Assembly (NCBI GenBank): GCA_021401465.1
Contig: JADDMT010000080.1
Span: 1-64,000 of the forward strand
Source: Teratosphaeria epicoccoides
Lineage: Eukaryota; Ascomycota; Dothideomycetes; Mycosphaerellales; Teratosphaeriaceae
Direction of reading: 5' to 3'
DNA: 64,000 nt
Shown: in pieces, positions 34,212 through 45,805 of the stretch
Position numbering within the stretch: the stretch's first letter is position 1
Layout of the letters: each line of letters begins with the position of its first letter
The notes under the pieces: model-generated
Databases searched by the model: none
What the model saw: only the letters and a program-made list of their open reading frames with translations
What the model was told of the DNA's origin: nothing
Program-made: the position numbers and the translations under genes

Positions 34212-35868
34212 TTTGGATCGACGTGTGTCTGAAGATCTATGCTGTCCGTCAAAGTGGTGGTGACCACATTCGATTTTTCAGACCGGAAGATCTGAGGGTG
34301 CTGATAAACCTATTCACTCCATGGGGAGACTGGAATGCTTCCGCGGCATTGATAAAACGATACTGGTGTCTTTGGGTGAGCTTGATTGAGGCCAAGGCCT
34401 TCTTGCTTGTCTATGCAGACTTGAATACTTGTGATGCCGACAACAGCTGTTCACTCAAATGCATGTAAATGGCCTTCAAAGACCATCGTGGACCTCATCG
34501 ATGCTTTCTAACGACTGACGAACTGGTTGTACAGTGATGATTCGGATGATTACGTAGCCTACCCAGTCCGCCTACCTGATGATACAACGGTGCCAGGTCA
34601 ATAGCGTGACAGGCCGCATGCAGACGACGCAGCCCCAGAGTTATTGGGGCTGATGAAGAATTCTTGAGAAGGCGCTGTTTTGTCCGCCGCGCAGCATTAA
34701 CGAAGCCAATCTGCTGGACCTATGCTATTATACCACAGTGTGTCTCACAAAGGAATCACCATTCACATTGCGGCGACGAACATACCGCTTCGCTGTTCGT
34801 GTTGTCGAAAGGCGCTGCTGTTTCGAGACAGGCCGTTGTCACAAAATGGGCAGGTAGTACAGGTATATACTGGACATCCAGTCAGGCACGGAGGGGCTGC
34901 AGTGGACTCTAATGCGTTAGCAGATGGAGGTCTGCCGCTCTCAAGAGATGCAAGTTGGCAAGGTCCCGTTGCATGAGGCCATGCTGGAACCTGAGTCGAG
35001 TCGCGTGAGCACCGCCGCACGGCGCCAGCGAAAGTGCACGATAACGACGACTGCCGTGGTTCTACCAGCCTCTCGCGCTTCGCTGCTATCTGGTTGCCGT
35101 GGCTGGGCTTCGCTCTGGGCCCAGCTGCCATGCCTGCCTGGGGTGGCTCCTGTCTCGCAAATGACTCTTCTTGTGATTGCAGTGCCGCAGTCTGAATGCA
35201 TGAAGCTTGCAAGTAATCTCATCTGGCTATGAGAGCTTGGCCCGAAAATGGAGGCTACAGAGATAAGTTTCTTATGCTGAACAAGTCACGATACACCTCC
35301 TCTACCACGTTAAGCCAAGCAAACGCGGTACTATCGTAAGGCTCTGAATGGTCTTGTCTGTTGTACGGACCTTGCAAAAAAGCTCCATATCTCATACGAT
35401 CGTGACCGGCGATTGTACCTAGCCGGAATGGCAATGTCCGTAGGCTATCTCGTAGAACCGGTGAACCAAGTATAGAGCCCTGGCTGTGATCGCATTGAAT
35501 GCGGGCTTGGTCGCATGCGTGTGAGACGTAGCACTGTCCCGGCGGTCCCGTAAGGTGATAATCTGGAGCGCTAAGACGTGCGCAGCAAAGCGCGTGTGGA
35601 TATTCCACGCTATGTAACCAGTGACTACACTCCTTCGAGACCTGAAGCCCGGCATTGCCTAGGTCCTGGTGCAAGTCATATATAAACAAGAGCGGAGCAA
35701 CGTTACTATATTACACTCTTGCTCCTCACTGGAAGCTACCTTAGCTTATTTCTAGTCATTTAGTACGATCTCCTAACCTGCTACGCTGCTCGCACATTCA
35801 TGCCTCATTCTGGATACAGCGACGACAAGACCAAACTTTACTAGAGTAGGAACAGTATCTGCTACACA
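34212..35868. other. Intergenic, no gene supported
   Basis: Open frames such as 34763-35212 (minus) contain a cysteine-rich patch (CLTGCPVYTCTTCPFC) but no recognisable domain, start context or neighbouring exons. The last 150 bp upstream of 35869 includes TATATTACACTCTTGC, a possible promoter of the next gene. Confidence 0.35.
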
Positions 35869-36351
35869 ATGAACAAGACGCTTCTCGTCCTGTTGATTAC
35901 ATTGATGCAACTTCACTGCATGGTAAATGCAGATGAAATGTGTGTCGATATAGATGAACACGGATCGAGACAGGTCTGTTCAGATACAAAGGGCGGGATA
36001 GTGCTGTTCTGCAATTATGAATGTCAAACCCAATGCGAAATACCTGTCAACGTCAAAAAGATCAGGGATTGTCTTGGCAACAGCCTTGGCGAATTCTCAG
36101 AACATGCAAGTGTGACAAACTACATGTACAAACAATATGGTCGCGACTGCAAATGGACAGCGGATTGCAATTGCGCGTGCTTCTTCAGAAATATCCTTGC
36201 ACGCGCAGAGCAGCGCCCTTCGCCATGCCCTGCAACGGTACGTCGGGAATCGCTGCTAGCGAATTTCAAAGAGGCTGCCTGGTTCCAAAAGTTTGCGTCC
36301 CAGACTAGAGCGGAATACGTCTGCAAAAAGCCCAAAGAGCCTGATGATTAA
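35869..36351 (+). CDS. Secreted cysteine-rich protein, 160 aa (candidate effector)
   Basis: Single exon. The first 21 residues (MNKTLLVLLITLMQLHCMVNA) form a signal peptide. The mature part has twelve cysteines, including CNCAC near residue 100, and ends in a basic/acidic tail (CKKPKEPDD). The ATG context CACAATG is good, and there is no RIP signature. No known family was recognised. It is flanked by long gene-free stretches, the usual setting for effector-like genes. Secretion is predicted from the sequence; a role in interaction with a host or microbe is inference. Confidence 0.6.
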   Translation: MNKTLLVLLITLMQLHCMVNADEMCVDIDEHGSRQVCSDTKGGIVLFCNYECQTQCEIPVNVKKIRDCLGNSLGEFSEHASVTNYMYKQYGRDCKWTADCNCACFFRNILARAEQRPSPCPATVRRESLLANFKEAAWFQKFASQTRAEYVCKKPKEPDD

Positions 36352-38185
36352 CTTGGACGGATGTCAGAGGGTATGTGCAATCGATGGCACCAATCGCCGA
36401 TTTACACAAACTAACATAGAAGAGTAGATTGGAGTCGGAGGTCGATGCCCGATGCCACCACGGTCCTGCTTCGAGCGAGGAGGAATGACGGGGGTGCGGG
36501 TGGGTGTGTCATTGCGGTGTCCTGGTGGTCTGTTGGGGCAGCTAGTGTCGCGGCGATTGTGAAGCGTTTGCGGCATTGTCTGTGCACTGTCTGGAGAGGG
36601 TCGGCGGTGAGCGACGTGGTACAGTGTTTGGCTAGGCGGATGAAGGGCATGTGGAAGACAAGAATGTAGCTTAAGAGGGGGCTAGTTGGTTGAGTAGAGA
36701 GCGGGTGTCGTGGTAGGCCGTGCGGAGTTAAGAGAGTGTCTCGAGTGGGGAGGCGTTGTCTTCGCTGGAGATGCGTGGAGCTGCTGGCCTGTTGAGAGTT
36801 TGAGTATTGGTGCAGGCCGTTTGGCGGTAACCATAGATCGTATTCTGCTCTCCTGAGTCGCTAACATTGGTAATGAAAGCAATTTGACAAGTCTCATAGC
36901 CTCGGCGTGAGCATGAGTGGTGCTGTTGGCTACGGAAGGAGAACTAGCGGGACAGAGTGACGATGCCATGTAGCAGTCTTGCCAGCTGTATGAGGATCTC
37001 CATTTCCCTAGCTTTGCATCTTACAAGTCTTCTCGAGTGGCAGGTGCAGAATATGATACCATGCTTGGTACGCTCCAAGAGTGAGATTGGAAGGACATAT
37101 GTGTTGTTGAATATCGAGAAGTTTCACATGCAATGTACTGTCGCCTTGGTCGACCCTTTTGAGTGACGTTTGCAATTGCATGTGAGATGTTATGTAAGCA
37201 GAGCTCAGACCATCTTGTCTTGTGGTCAATTTTTTGACTTGCTGAGGTCAAATAACAGCGTATATGTGCCATCATTCATTGATCGAGGCAACCCCTGGCC
37301 TCCTTCATCTTCAGACGACCAGTCATTCCACCAGCCAATCAGCCAACGAGCCGGTTGACGAGTGTGTCAACGCGTGATGCAGAATTCAGGCAGTTAGCTG
37401 TGTCAACGATCAATTGACCCTATTAACAAGCAGGCACCACGTCAACGAGCGGTGGAATATCTGAAGAAGCAGTCATTGCCGTCAGCAAGCCGTCAACTGT
37501 TTCAAGCAACCACGGACTGATTGAGCCTTGATGTCACTTTAGGTGAATGATCGAGGAGGTGACCATCAGGCCCTACTGGGCTGTGAAGCACATACAATAT
37601 GGCTTTCGAGCAAGTGTGATCTAAAAAGCACGAGTCTGTCTTCGGCAGTGTGCAATCAACTTTCCCGGACTTCTCCGTCGCCACCGACGCCTTTGGACTC
37701 GGGCGGGCTCAAGCTTCAAAGCACAAAGAGGTGTGGTGCCAAGGCACAAGCCCAATGACTTTAATGACGGCGGTCGCTCTAGCGTGAAGAGCCCCTGTAT
37801 GCCGTCTTCGACTGAAACATTTTACCTCTGAGCAGACCGGTTGGCGTTGTAAGGTTCACATGTGTTCCAGCCTCAAGCGAGGTCAATGCCATTCAGACCT
37901 TTCTTACTCATGCTGTGCTTGCGCCGCAAGGCGTGCATTCCATGAACAGCAAGATGACAATACATTTACGACGCTCTCTAGGACTTGGCGTCTTGTGATA
38001 CGTCTTGTTTCCATGGACGCGCATTTGTGGAGATCAGGAATACGGTCTTTGAGACATCCGACATGAGCCGGCGTAAGGACTTCGATAGCACTCCTCGGAT
38101 GCTGATCGCAAATGCAGTGGGTTCTGGCTGGCCGCTAGCAAAATGACGGTACCTAGCACTACGCTCGTTCTGACAGCCGCTTTTC
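36352..38185. other. Intergenic, no gene supported
   Basis: Short frames only. The N-terminal part of the FAD-oxidoreductase relic that begins recognisably at about 38237 may once have extended into 37860-38185, but no motif such as the flavin-binding RSGGH box can be found there. Confidence 0.35.
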
Positions 38186-38974
38186 TTGTTTCTAGAAAGA
38201 CATTCCCTTGCAGACACTGCCTCCGAAGCGACGCCTGTCGGAGCCGGAAGCAAGTTTGGATATGTTTATGAGGTCCTGACACCGCTGGAGAGATCAGTCT
38301 TCCGCGCGCGATCGGGTGACATTGGCGTTAATGGATATCATTGGGCGGCAAGTCATCCTAACCGTCGTCTCAATATGTAGAATCAAGCACATGGCTCCGT
38401 TCGTCCATCGATCACATTGCTGACTTGTGCACGCGGGCTTTGCTGCGGACAACGTGGCCAATGCTGAGGTTGTGTTGGCCAACGGGACCATTACGAACGC
38501 CAATGCGACCATCAATCCTGATCTAGTTTTAGCGGTGGAGGGATGAGGGAAGCCGTACGCCATCGTCACACAATAGACATCAAAGACATATGCTCTGGGA
38601 CTGGTGGCCTGGTCTGGTGAGACGTCCGGACTGATACTGTCAATCATCACCAAGCCATACTTACCGGCGTGTCGAACATCACAGCACAGAACAAGGATCC
38701 GAACGCCGCCATGATTCCCACCTTCAACTTCGCCGGCTTGTTGGTACTCGATGTGCCTGTTGCCGTGGTCTTCCTCTTCTTCGATGCATCTGCTCCAGCA
38801 TCTGGCATCTTTGATACTATCGATGCCATCCCGCACCTCACTGACAGCACCGTAGCGCGAACCGTGGATGATCTGACACACACCTGCAGGAAGCTCGAGC
38901 GTGTGTGTCTCGCCATGTGGCTCGGTGGCTGTAGCGGCCCTCTGTTGTCCACCCCGGACAGTCTATCAGGCTAG
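38186..38974 (+). pseudogene. Relic of a berberine-bridge-type FAD-linked oxidoreductase
   Basis: Three pieces of one family appear in the right order but in three frames. First comes VGAGSKFGYVYEVLTPL...RSGDIGVNG (38237-38340). Second is GFAADNVANAEVVLANGTIT...ATINPDL (38436-38540), followed by stops and GKPYAIVTQ. Third is ITAQNKDPNAAMIPTFNFAG...FDTIDAIPHLTDSTVARTVDDL (38672-38880). In intact members these are the middle of the FAD domain, the substrate-domain entry and the C-terminal region. At least two frameshifts and several stops separate them, and the N-terminal flavin-attachment region is missing. It lies about 160 bp outside the last cluster gene. The cluster has its own intact member of this family at 59604-61269, so this may be a lost cluster gene or a decayed paralogue. 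Confidence 0.65.
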
Positions 38975-39132
38975 GTATGCAAATCACGAGAACCTATTAT
39001 CATGCTCTCGTTACACTGGCTGTCAAGTGTATACAATATGCATAAAGCCAACTATCAAATCCATCCTTGGCTTCGGTGATTCTTGAACACCAACTTGCAG
39101 CATTCTTTGACCAGCCAGCAGATCGGCACACC

Positions 39133-40534
39133 CTAGGCATTCGACTCCAGGACAATATCTGCTGCAGAGATTTCAGGCAGCGGCGCCAAAACTTGATTAG
39201 CTACCACCAGCTTTGCATTCCCAGTTGCTTTGCCGTTGGCGTTGAGGTTGCTGGATCCCAAAGTCCTCGCGGCGCGCACAGCTTCTCCTCCTCGTTCGAG
39301 CATCTCAACATTGTAGGCCTCGATGGCCGATCTGATGGCTCCGAAGTCATAACCATTCACGTCTGTGAGCGTCTTGGCCAGCTTCATAGCGTCGATCAAA
39401 GTATGAAATCCTCCCTCGCCACGGAATGGGGTCATCGCATGTGCAGCGTCTCCAATCAGGACCACCCGCTTAGCTGGAAGCGAAGCCAGCTCAAGATCTC
39501 GCCAGATATGCACAGGTTTCCGGACGTCCCTCGGTTGCGTAGCTTCGAAGATTTCCCGCAGCTTGGGAGGTATATCTTGCACAGTCTCAAGGACATGGGT
39601 CAGCTTCTCTTCCTGAGTAGCGGTCTGCAGCCAGTGATCGGGCTCGACAACGTTAGCATCAGGCCACATCAGCATCCAATAGTGACGCCCGGAGACACCG
39701 TCAGGGTGGACCATGTGCAGTCCAGCAAAATTGAAGAAGCCCTGCACAGGATTCACATACGTCCACAGACTGTGAGCAAGTGCCAATTGTCGCTTGAAGG
39801 CCTCTCCGTGGAGTTCCACCTCACCAACGATTGCTGCGAGCGGGAGGACCTTGAGGACCTCATGATCATCCTTGCCGAGGAGATGCTTTCGCACTGAAAG
39901 TAACGTCAGTCTCCAGATCGAAATGGACGGTGTTATTACACCCACCAAGGCTTTTGATCCCGTCAGCGCCAACCAAAATGTCCCCGGTGGCCGACGAGCC
40001 ATCAGCAAATCCGACCATGACCTTGTTTTCACTGTCCTGGATCGAGGTCACTCGTTTGCCCCATTGAACTCCGATCTTGTACGACAGCCAGTCGCGCAAA
40101 CGGCGACGTTCAGCTCGAATGATAGGTGTTGCTGGAGAGTCCTGCACCAGCATCAACGCCTACTCCGAGCCTCTTTCACCTCAGATGCATACTTGAACGC
40201 CCATACGGCCGGACTGGCCAGGAGAGTATATGCTCATTTGTGCGGGTAGATTCAACGGCTTCAAGTGGTCGGTGGCTTCTTTCAAATCGGGCATATCGTC
40301 GGGAAAGGCCTCTTTAAGCTCTGCTATGATACTGTCTGCAGTGTAAGTACTTGCTTTTGCACTGAAGCCAAGCTTTGGCCGCAGCACTCACGAATGAATC
40401 GCTATCGCCCATCCTTGGAAACGAGCGTCCGCACTCTCGTCTCGTTCGAATACCTCGTAAGAAATACTCCTCTTGCGCAGGCATTGTGCTAGGGCCAGGC
40501 CGCCAAGACCCGCGCCGCTGATCAGTACGTGCAT
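39133..40534 (-). CDS. FAD-dependent monooxygenase (salicylate hydroxylase / UbiH-like), 412 aa
   Basis: Flavoprotein hydroxylase of the class A type, using NAD(P)H and oxygen to hydroxylate or epoxidise a substrate. Exons (minus) are 40534-40392, 40331-40193, 40141-39946 and 39893-39133. Introns of 60, 51 and 52 nt start GTGAGT, GTATGC and GTGGGT. The N-terminal FAD fold has SGAGLGG (residues 6-12), GADG is at 152-155 and the second FAD motif VVLIGDAAHAMTP at 304-316. No membrane segment or signal peptide is seen. Start at 40534 puts the FAD loop at residue 6, as usual. It is divergent from the dioxygenase with 316 bp between the starts, so the two are probably co-regulated. It is at the left end of the cluster; its likely role is oxidative tailoring of the synthase product, substrate unknown. 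Confidence 0.8.
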
Positions 40535-40850
40535 GTCTTGAGCAATGTCGATCTGGACAAAGAGCAAGTTCTCTGCCAGAACAATTTCAACGTCACAACG
40601 AGCTCGTCAAAAGAATATCGATCCGAGGGCACGACGCTGCTATCATCTCGCGAGGTAGCCGCCAAGCCCCCGAACATCGGCGTACGGCGACATATAAAAT
40701 CATCGAATGGCAACGCCGACTCCGAATCATAGAACCCGCCCGCGATAGTAAGAATCATGCTCTATCCTGTTGAATCAGCGTAGTAGCCCATTTGAGTGCA
40801 CTCTCCTCGAGTGTCAAGTGGTTCTACTCCATCTTACTTGCTGACAGAAT
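40535..40850. promoter_or_regulatory. Divergent promoter of the monooxygenase and dioxygenase genes, with an AflR-type site
   Basis: The 316-bp interval holds TCGGCGTACGG at 40677-40687, matching the degenerate TCG-N5-CGR element known for AflR-type Zn2Cys6 proteins. TATAAAA follows at 40693-40699 and could serve the dioxygenase. Both are seen in the sequence; their use is inferred. Confidence 0.45.
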
Positions 40851-41961
40851 ATGGCTCCCTCTAGCACGGTGCCTGCGCTTCCCATCATTGACATTGGACC
40901 CTACATACATCCCCAGAATGAGGATGACAAGCAGCGCGTGATCGAACAAGTCAGAGACGCCAGCGCGAAGTTCGGGTTCTTCCAGATCAAGGGCCATGGT
41001 ATCCCACTCGAAGTGCAGAACGCTCTCTTGCAGGCGATCGGCGTCTTCTTTCAACAGAAGAAAGATGACAAGCTGAGGCTCTCCTTTCTGGAGAACCCCG
41101 GCCGTCGAGGTTACGAAGCTTCGGGCATGTCTATTCGAAATGGTGACAGACTACCCGACTCTAAAGAGGTGCGTCGCCTTGTGTAAGATGTCGCTGCCCG
41201 TTGTCTGATCGATTAGGCATTCTATATTGGCCGGGAGGAGGCAGAGCTCGAACCTCCAGGTTTTCACTGCCCCAATCAGTGGCCAAGTACGCTGTCACGG
41301 GAAACCTTTCGCGATCCGGTCTGGACGTACTACCAAGAGACGGATAAGCTGGGGAAAACCATCTGGGAGCTGCTCCTGCAGGGTCTAGGATACTCTCCGA
41401 CGATCATGGATCACTTCACAAAAAGACCTATTGTGCAGGCATGACGATCGTCTTCGCCACTTCCTGTTCAGTAGCTGACTCTTCCAGATGAAAATGATCC
41501 ATTACCCACCCGTAGCTGCGACTTTGCCCGGGCAATTCGGTGTAAGTCGGCAATCCGTTGCTGTCCCCAACCTCGTGTCGGTGCTGACCAAACAGGCTGG
41601 AGCACACACCGACTTTGGCGGCGTGACTGTCCTGCTCCAGCAAGCTCACCGAAGCGGACTTCAGGTCTATCTTGATGATATCCAAGACTGGATCTCTGTC
41701 CCGGCCCTCGAGGACACATTTGTAATCAACTGTGGCGACATGATCGCCCAATGGTCAGGTGGCGCTTATCGAAGCGCCAAACACCGTGTCATTAGCGATG
41801 GGGAGCGCCTGTCGTGCGCTACGTTCTGGCATGGAGACAGCGATGCGACCAATCCACTGGGCCCTGCAGGCACCACCGGCGACTCGATCGGGAAATTGCT
41901 GATGAGGAGATTTGGAGCACAATTCTCCATCCCGGAAAAGGCGGTCGCTGCTGCAGTATGA
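40851..41961 (+). CDS. Fe(II)/2-oxoglutarate-dependent dioxygenase (isopenicillin-N-synthase-like), 319 aa
   Basis: Exons are 40851-41168, 41217-41438, 41488-41541 and 41596-41961. The N-terminal DIOX_N region has ALPIIDIGPYI and FGFFQIKGHGI. The iron-binding facial triad is His202, Asp204 (AHTDFGGVTVLLQ) and His261 (SAKHRVIS). The 2-oxoglutarate-binding Arg269-x-Ser271 follows (GERLSC). The second intron (41439-41487) is best read as GC-AG, since this keeps PIVQMKMIHYPP intact; a GT-AG alternative four nucleotides earlier would delete two residues. The third intron is 54 nt and stop-free, so it can be mistaken for coding. The enzyme probably hydroxylates, desaturates or cyclises a pathway intermediate. 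Confidence 0.8.
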
Positions 41962-44408
41962 TCATTGTAAGCTTAGTAAAAGCAAGGCGACCTCTTTTCG
42001 TGCAACACTGGTCGCTCGACTTTGATTGCTATCGCAGACAGGCGGAAGAATCGGAAACGAACCGATCGCAGGGTTTCTCAATCCGTACCGCCTTCTGTGC
42101 CCAGCGTAGTTCCCCAAACCAAACAGAGATTAGTCCCTTTTGTTGCTGCTCTGCCGATGACGAGACTGGACATTAGTGCCACTGCAGCCACCGATCGTGG
42201 CAGGATCCCCCTCCGGTAGTGATCAAGACGAAGCGAAGCGACGTTCTCATTTGACAGCTCTAAATAAAACAAGGGGCTGCATACCCAAGCTGTCACATTC
42301 AGATTGCCTACAAAGCTGAGCCTGACCATTCAAGCATCCAAGACACCACGCTAATTCCGTTGCTGATCTCGTCCTTGAAAAGTCAAATGAAGAAGCGAGC
42401 ACTTTTCACACCGACATATCTTCCGAGTACTGTTCCTAGGCTTCAACTGCGCTTCAAGAACGTCTCAAGGAATTTGGTAGATGGCCTTCGTCCTAGCTCG
42501 CTTCTTTCATGGGCCACATTGATCATCTTCATCTGCTTGATTACGTCTTCGCCACCGACCAATGTCTGTGTTGCCCGTCCCTTGACTCGATTGACGAGCT
42601 GCCCCAATTGATGCCGGAACGACGGCCAATAGCCCGGGCTCTGCATGTTTGCAAATTCACCGCCAGCCGCGCGACAGTAATGGGCTGTTTGAGAGTACTT
42701 CTCCTTCCAGCGGCTGATCATTACCCCAAAGCCCTTCTCACAGATCTCGTAAACGTCGTGGATGGCTGTTCGGTGCCAGAATGTGGCGTGAACGATACGA
42801 TGTAGTGTGAGGTCCGTCTGGGGTTCACAGCGGTAGTTTACTTTTCCCGGCTGGAACTCAGACGTAGAAGGCCCCATCCAGTCTCGTAGGACCACGCGAG
42901 GTCAAGACGATGGCCAGGAACCCGAAAGCGGGTTTACAGGTCCCAATCGCACTTCGAGTGTACTGCCGTCAATGTAGAAGTCTCATCAGCAATGCTCAAT
43001 TAGTATTGCATTCGACGATAGACCGACGCGACAATGGCTGCACCCAGATTGCCGAAGTTGAGAGCTTCGGGGTCTTTTGATGGCGGACCAGATGGACTAG
43101 AAGCGCCCCAGATCGAGACGAAATACCAGCTCCACACCGTGAGGTCAGGTCAAGCAGAAGCCAAGTGAGCTACCCAAATGGCAACATGGCCAGAACAGGC
43201 ATCTTACATGTACGTAAGAATAAGAGTCCATGCCAATATCTGAGGCGGGTCCTCTTTCTCGCAAGAACGGAGCAGGCTGGGTGGTGCAAGCGAGTGGCGT
43301 CCGCGATGGCCACGGCATCCATTGAATCTTCTGATATGTGGCCGAAGTCTTCGGATCAATTATGCTCGTGCGTCCGCGAGCGGCTGGGATGGATGGCACT
43401 ACGCCGAAGGCGTATCCTATATATGTCGATCAAGAATAGTCTTGCCCGCTGACGTATGACGGCAGTCCGGTGTTCGCCCGTTTGTCTTGCTTGCTGTAGG
43501 TACGGAGATTACAGGTGCTGTCAGACTTTAGCCGGAGTCGATATGACTGCTCAATGACGCTAGGACCAGACACTCATCCCTGTGCTTGCTAGTGCGGCTG
43601 TATGCAGTCCACGAAGGTCGAGTTAGCCAGCTCAATCGAGCAATGACGATTGACGGCGCCTAGGAAGGGTTTGGAGCATCAGGAGGTCCATTCGTGAGGT
43701 GTCAGCCTAGGATTACAGGCCCTTTACTTACTGCCTCGTGTGTGTTATGCCTGAACTCTCCTCTCCGACGTCACGCATCGACCACGATGTCTGCGTAAAT
43801 GTTAAAATGCTTCGTTAGGGAATAAGATCTCATCCAGTTCCGTTCCGCCAGCTATCTCGACCGCTCAGCGTCAAAGCTGGTACAGGTGTGTAAAAAAAAG
43901 TGTGTTACGTGTTGAGTTGCGCGCCTCGTTATCTAGAATTCGGTATGTATAAGCGATTCCGCTTCTTTTGAGCTACGTTCTACTTGTATCGTATGCCATC
44001 AGCGACGTTCCAGCTGAGATGGCCACGTGAGCCTGCTGTCTCGGATAATAAAGGCACTGGACAGAGCAATGATGAATGCAGCGCAGCATCAGTTCGTCCA
44101 AAACCACAGTTCACATCACCAAGGAGGAAGGTGAACGGTTTCCAGGTTTGCCCCATGCCAACATCACGCCAAGAACTTGACTTGGTTACCAAGGGAATCT
44201 GGCATACGGGTTCCATTAATTCACATGACAAATGTCACAGGGCACTATGGAGAGTACCACTAATGTGTCCTCGCAGTGAATGGTGCTCAGTGATGCTGGG
44301 CGCCCCCTCAACAGCCAGCATACTTGCCCACGGCACGGCAAATACGCATCATATGCTTAGCCAGGTCAAAATCTCATTCATACATCTTAGGGATCCCAAC
44401 ATCGAGTA
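41962..44408. other. 2.4-kb region inside the cluster without an assigned gene
   Basis: The minus strand has two pieces with some coding character: 42443-42895, with DVYEICEKGFGVMISRWKEK and AAGGEFANMQSPGYWPSF, and 43010-43399, with ASDIGMDSYSYVH and, after a possible intron, ALNFGNLGAAIVASVYRRM. They do not join into a recognisable protein and I know no family for them. They may be a decayed or fast-evolving cluster gene. The plus-strand frame 43984-44601 runs into the regulator gene antisense and is rejected. Confidence 0.35.
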
Positions 44409-45805
44409 TCAGATCTTCAAGATCCTTTTCAGTCTCCCCAAGGTCTCCATGACCTGTCTCTTGGCGTGTGGTGAGGGCTCGTGCAAGTCTGAAAGCGGCA
44501 GCGTATCCGTAGAAGATGACGCAGAAGGCGCGGTCCGATTCTGCAAAGCATGCATGTTGACTGCCTCGTTCTGCCGCTCAACAATATACGAACAGAGCTG
44601 AGTGATCAAGACAAAGCGCACGCCAGTATGATGGAATGATGTCTTGCAGGCTTCGACCTGCCGCTCGACGACAGCAAGCACTTTGCCAAATATGCCCAGG
44701 AGCAGATTGTGACTCATGAGGACCATCTCCTGGACTGTATTCGAGAGACGGTGGCTGGCCAGCGCGGAGTCGAAGCCTTGCAGGAGACGTATGAGGTTGC
44801 GTGCTGCAGCGAAAGACTCGCGAAGTCCTCGTGAGACCGTGAGCTCGGACGGGACTGGTGCATCTGGGACATCCGGCTGGCATTCCGCCATGGAATCCAA
44901 TCCAAGCAGCCAGAACGCAACTGATTCCAGAGTATCGTCGCCGCTTAAATGACCTGTTGCGCAGTCGACGAACGAAAGGTCCATGCTGGCGCAGGCACGG
45001 TGCAAAGAGCACAGACTGGCGTTCAGTCGCGATAGCTGTGAGATTGCTGAGAGGATTTCTTGTGCCCTCGGATCGTCGTCTGTGGCAACGGCAAGGCTGC
45101 TAATCGGAGTGGATATTGCGCTCTTGGACGAACCCGCAAAAGTGCTGGCCTCCGCAACCTCTGATTGAACAATGGCATTTTCGACAAGCATGCCATACTC
45201 AAAGTCAAGTAGCTGGTCCGTTCGCTCAGACTCGTTGCAAGTCAGCTTCCTGCCGTCTCACGCCCCCGAGGATACCAGTCACTTACATGCTTCGAGAAGG
45301 CCGGTGACGGGAATGGGACAAAAGGGTCGTTCGAGCATTCTGGCATCAGCGGCTCCTCTTCCGACAATTGGTTTAGAGCATTGTCCAAGTCGAGAGCGTG
45401 CTCGTGCTCCACAGGGAAGTGTGGAAAGCTAGAGAGCAAGCCCAAATCCGAATGCTGCCCAAATGTATCATCGGTGGCCTCGCTGTCGCCGTTCCTGTAG
45501 CCACTCCAACTGTCCTCGGACGGGGACGAAGTTGCTGGTCCTCGTGCGACCGGAGGACTCGGCCTTTGTGCCACCATCGACTGGCAAGCCAGAGCGCGGC
45601 GATTGCTGGGGCGACCCTTTGGCCTGCTCACGCTGTACACGCACTCTGCACCAAGACGTTGGCATCGGACACATGGTAATTTGGCATTGTCGTCTGCTCG
45701 AATGCACCGCAGCTTTTGCCCGTGACAGCGGTCGCAAGATTGTCTAAGCTTCGCTGCATGCGTGGTGGTGGATCGATCGGTGGTCGTTGCAGGTACTGTC
45801 GCCAT
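44409..45805 (-). CDS. Zn2Cys6 transcription factor of the AflR type, about 446 aa; likely cluster regulator
   Basis: Exon 1 is 45805-45287 and exon 2 runs from about 45230 to 44409. The donor is GTAAGT. The acceptor is uncertain: AAG at 45246 or GAG at 45231, both of which keep the frame. The binuclear zinc cluster has Cys24, 27, 34, 45, 48 and 55 (SCDRCHGQKLRC, CVRCQRLGAEC), followed by a basic linker (SRPKGRPSNRR). The C-terminal half resembles the AflR regulatory domain, with LSRLNASLCSLHRACASMDL and MVLMSHNLLLGIFGKVLAVV. Start chosen at ATG 45805, just before the zinc cluster. Lying between the dioxygenase and the synthase, it is the obvious pathway activator. AflR-type proteins bind TCG-N5-CGA, and such a site occurs in the synthase promoter (59275-59285). 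Confidence 0.82.

Noticed and set aside
34763..35212. Cysteine-rich minus-strand ORF resembling a zinc finger
   Set aside because: The Cys/His spacing does not fit a known finger, there is no signal peptide and no good start; left unannotated.
43984..44601. 205-codon plus-strand ORF
   Set aside because: Overlaps the 3' end of the Zn2Cys6 regulator antisense and has no recognisable domain.
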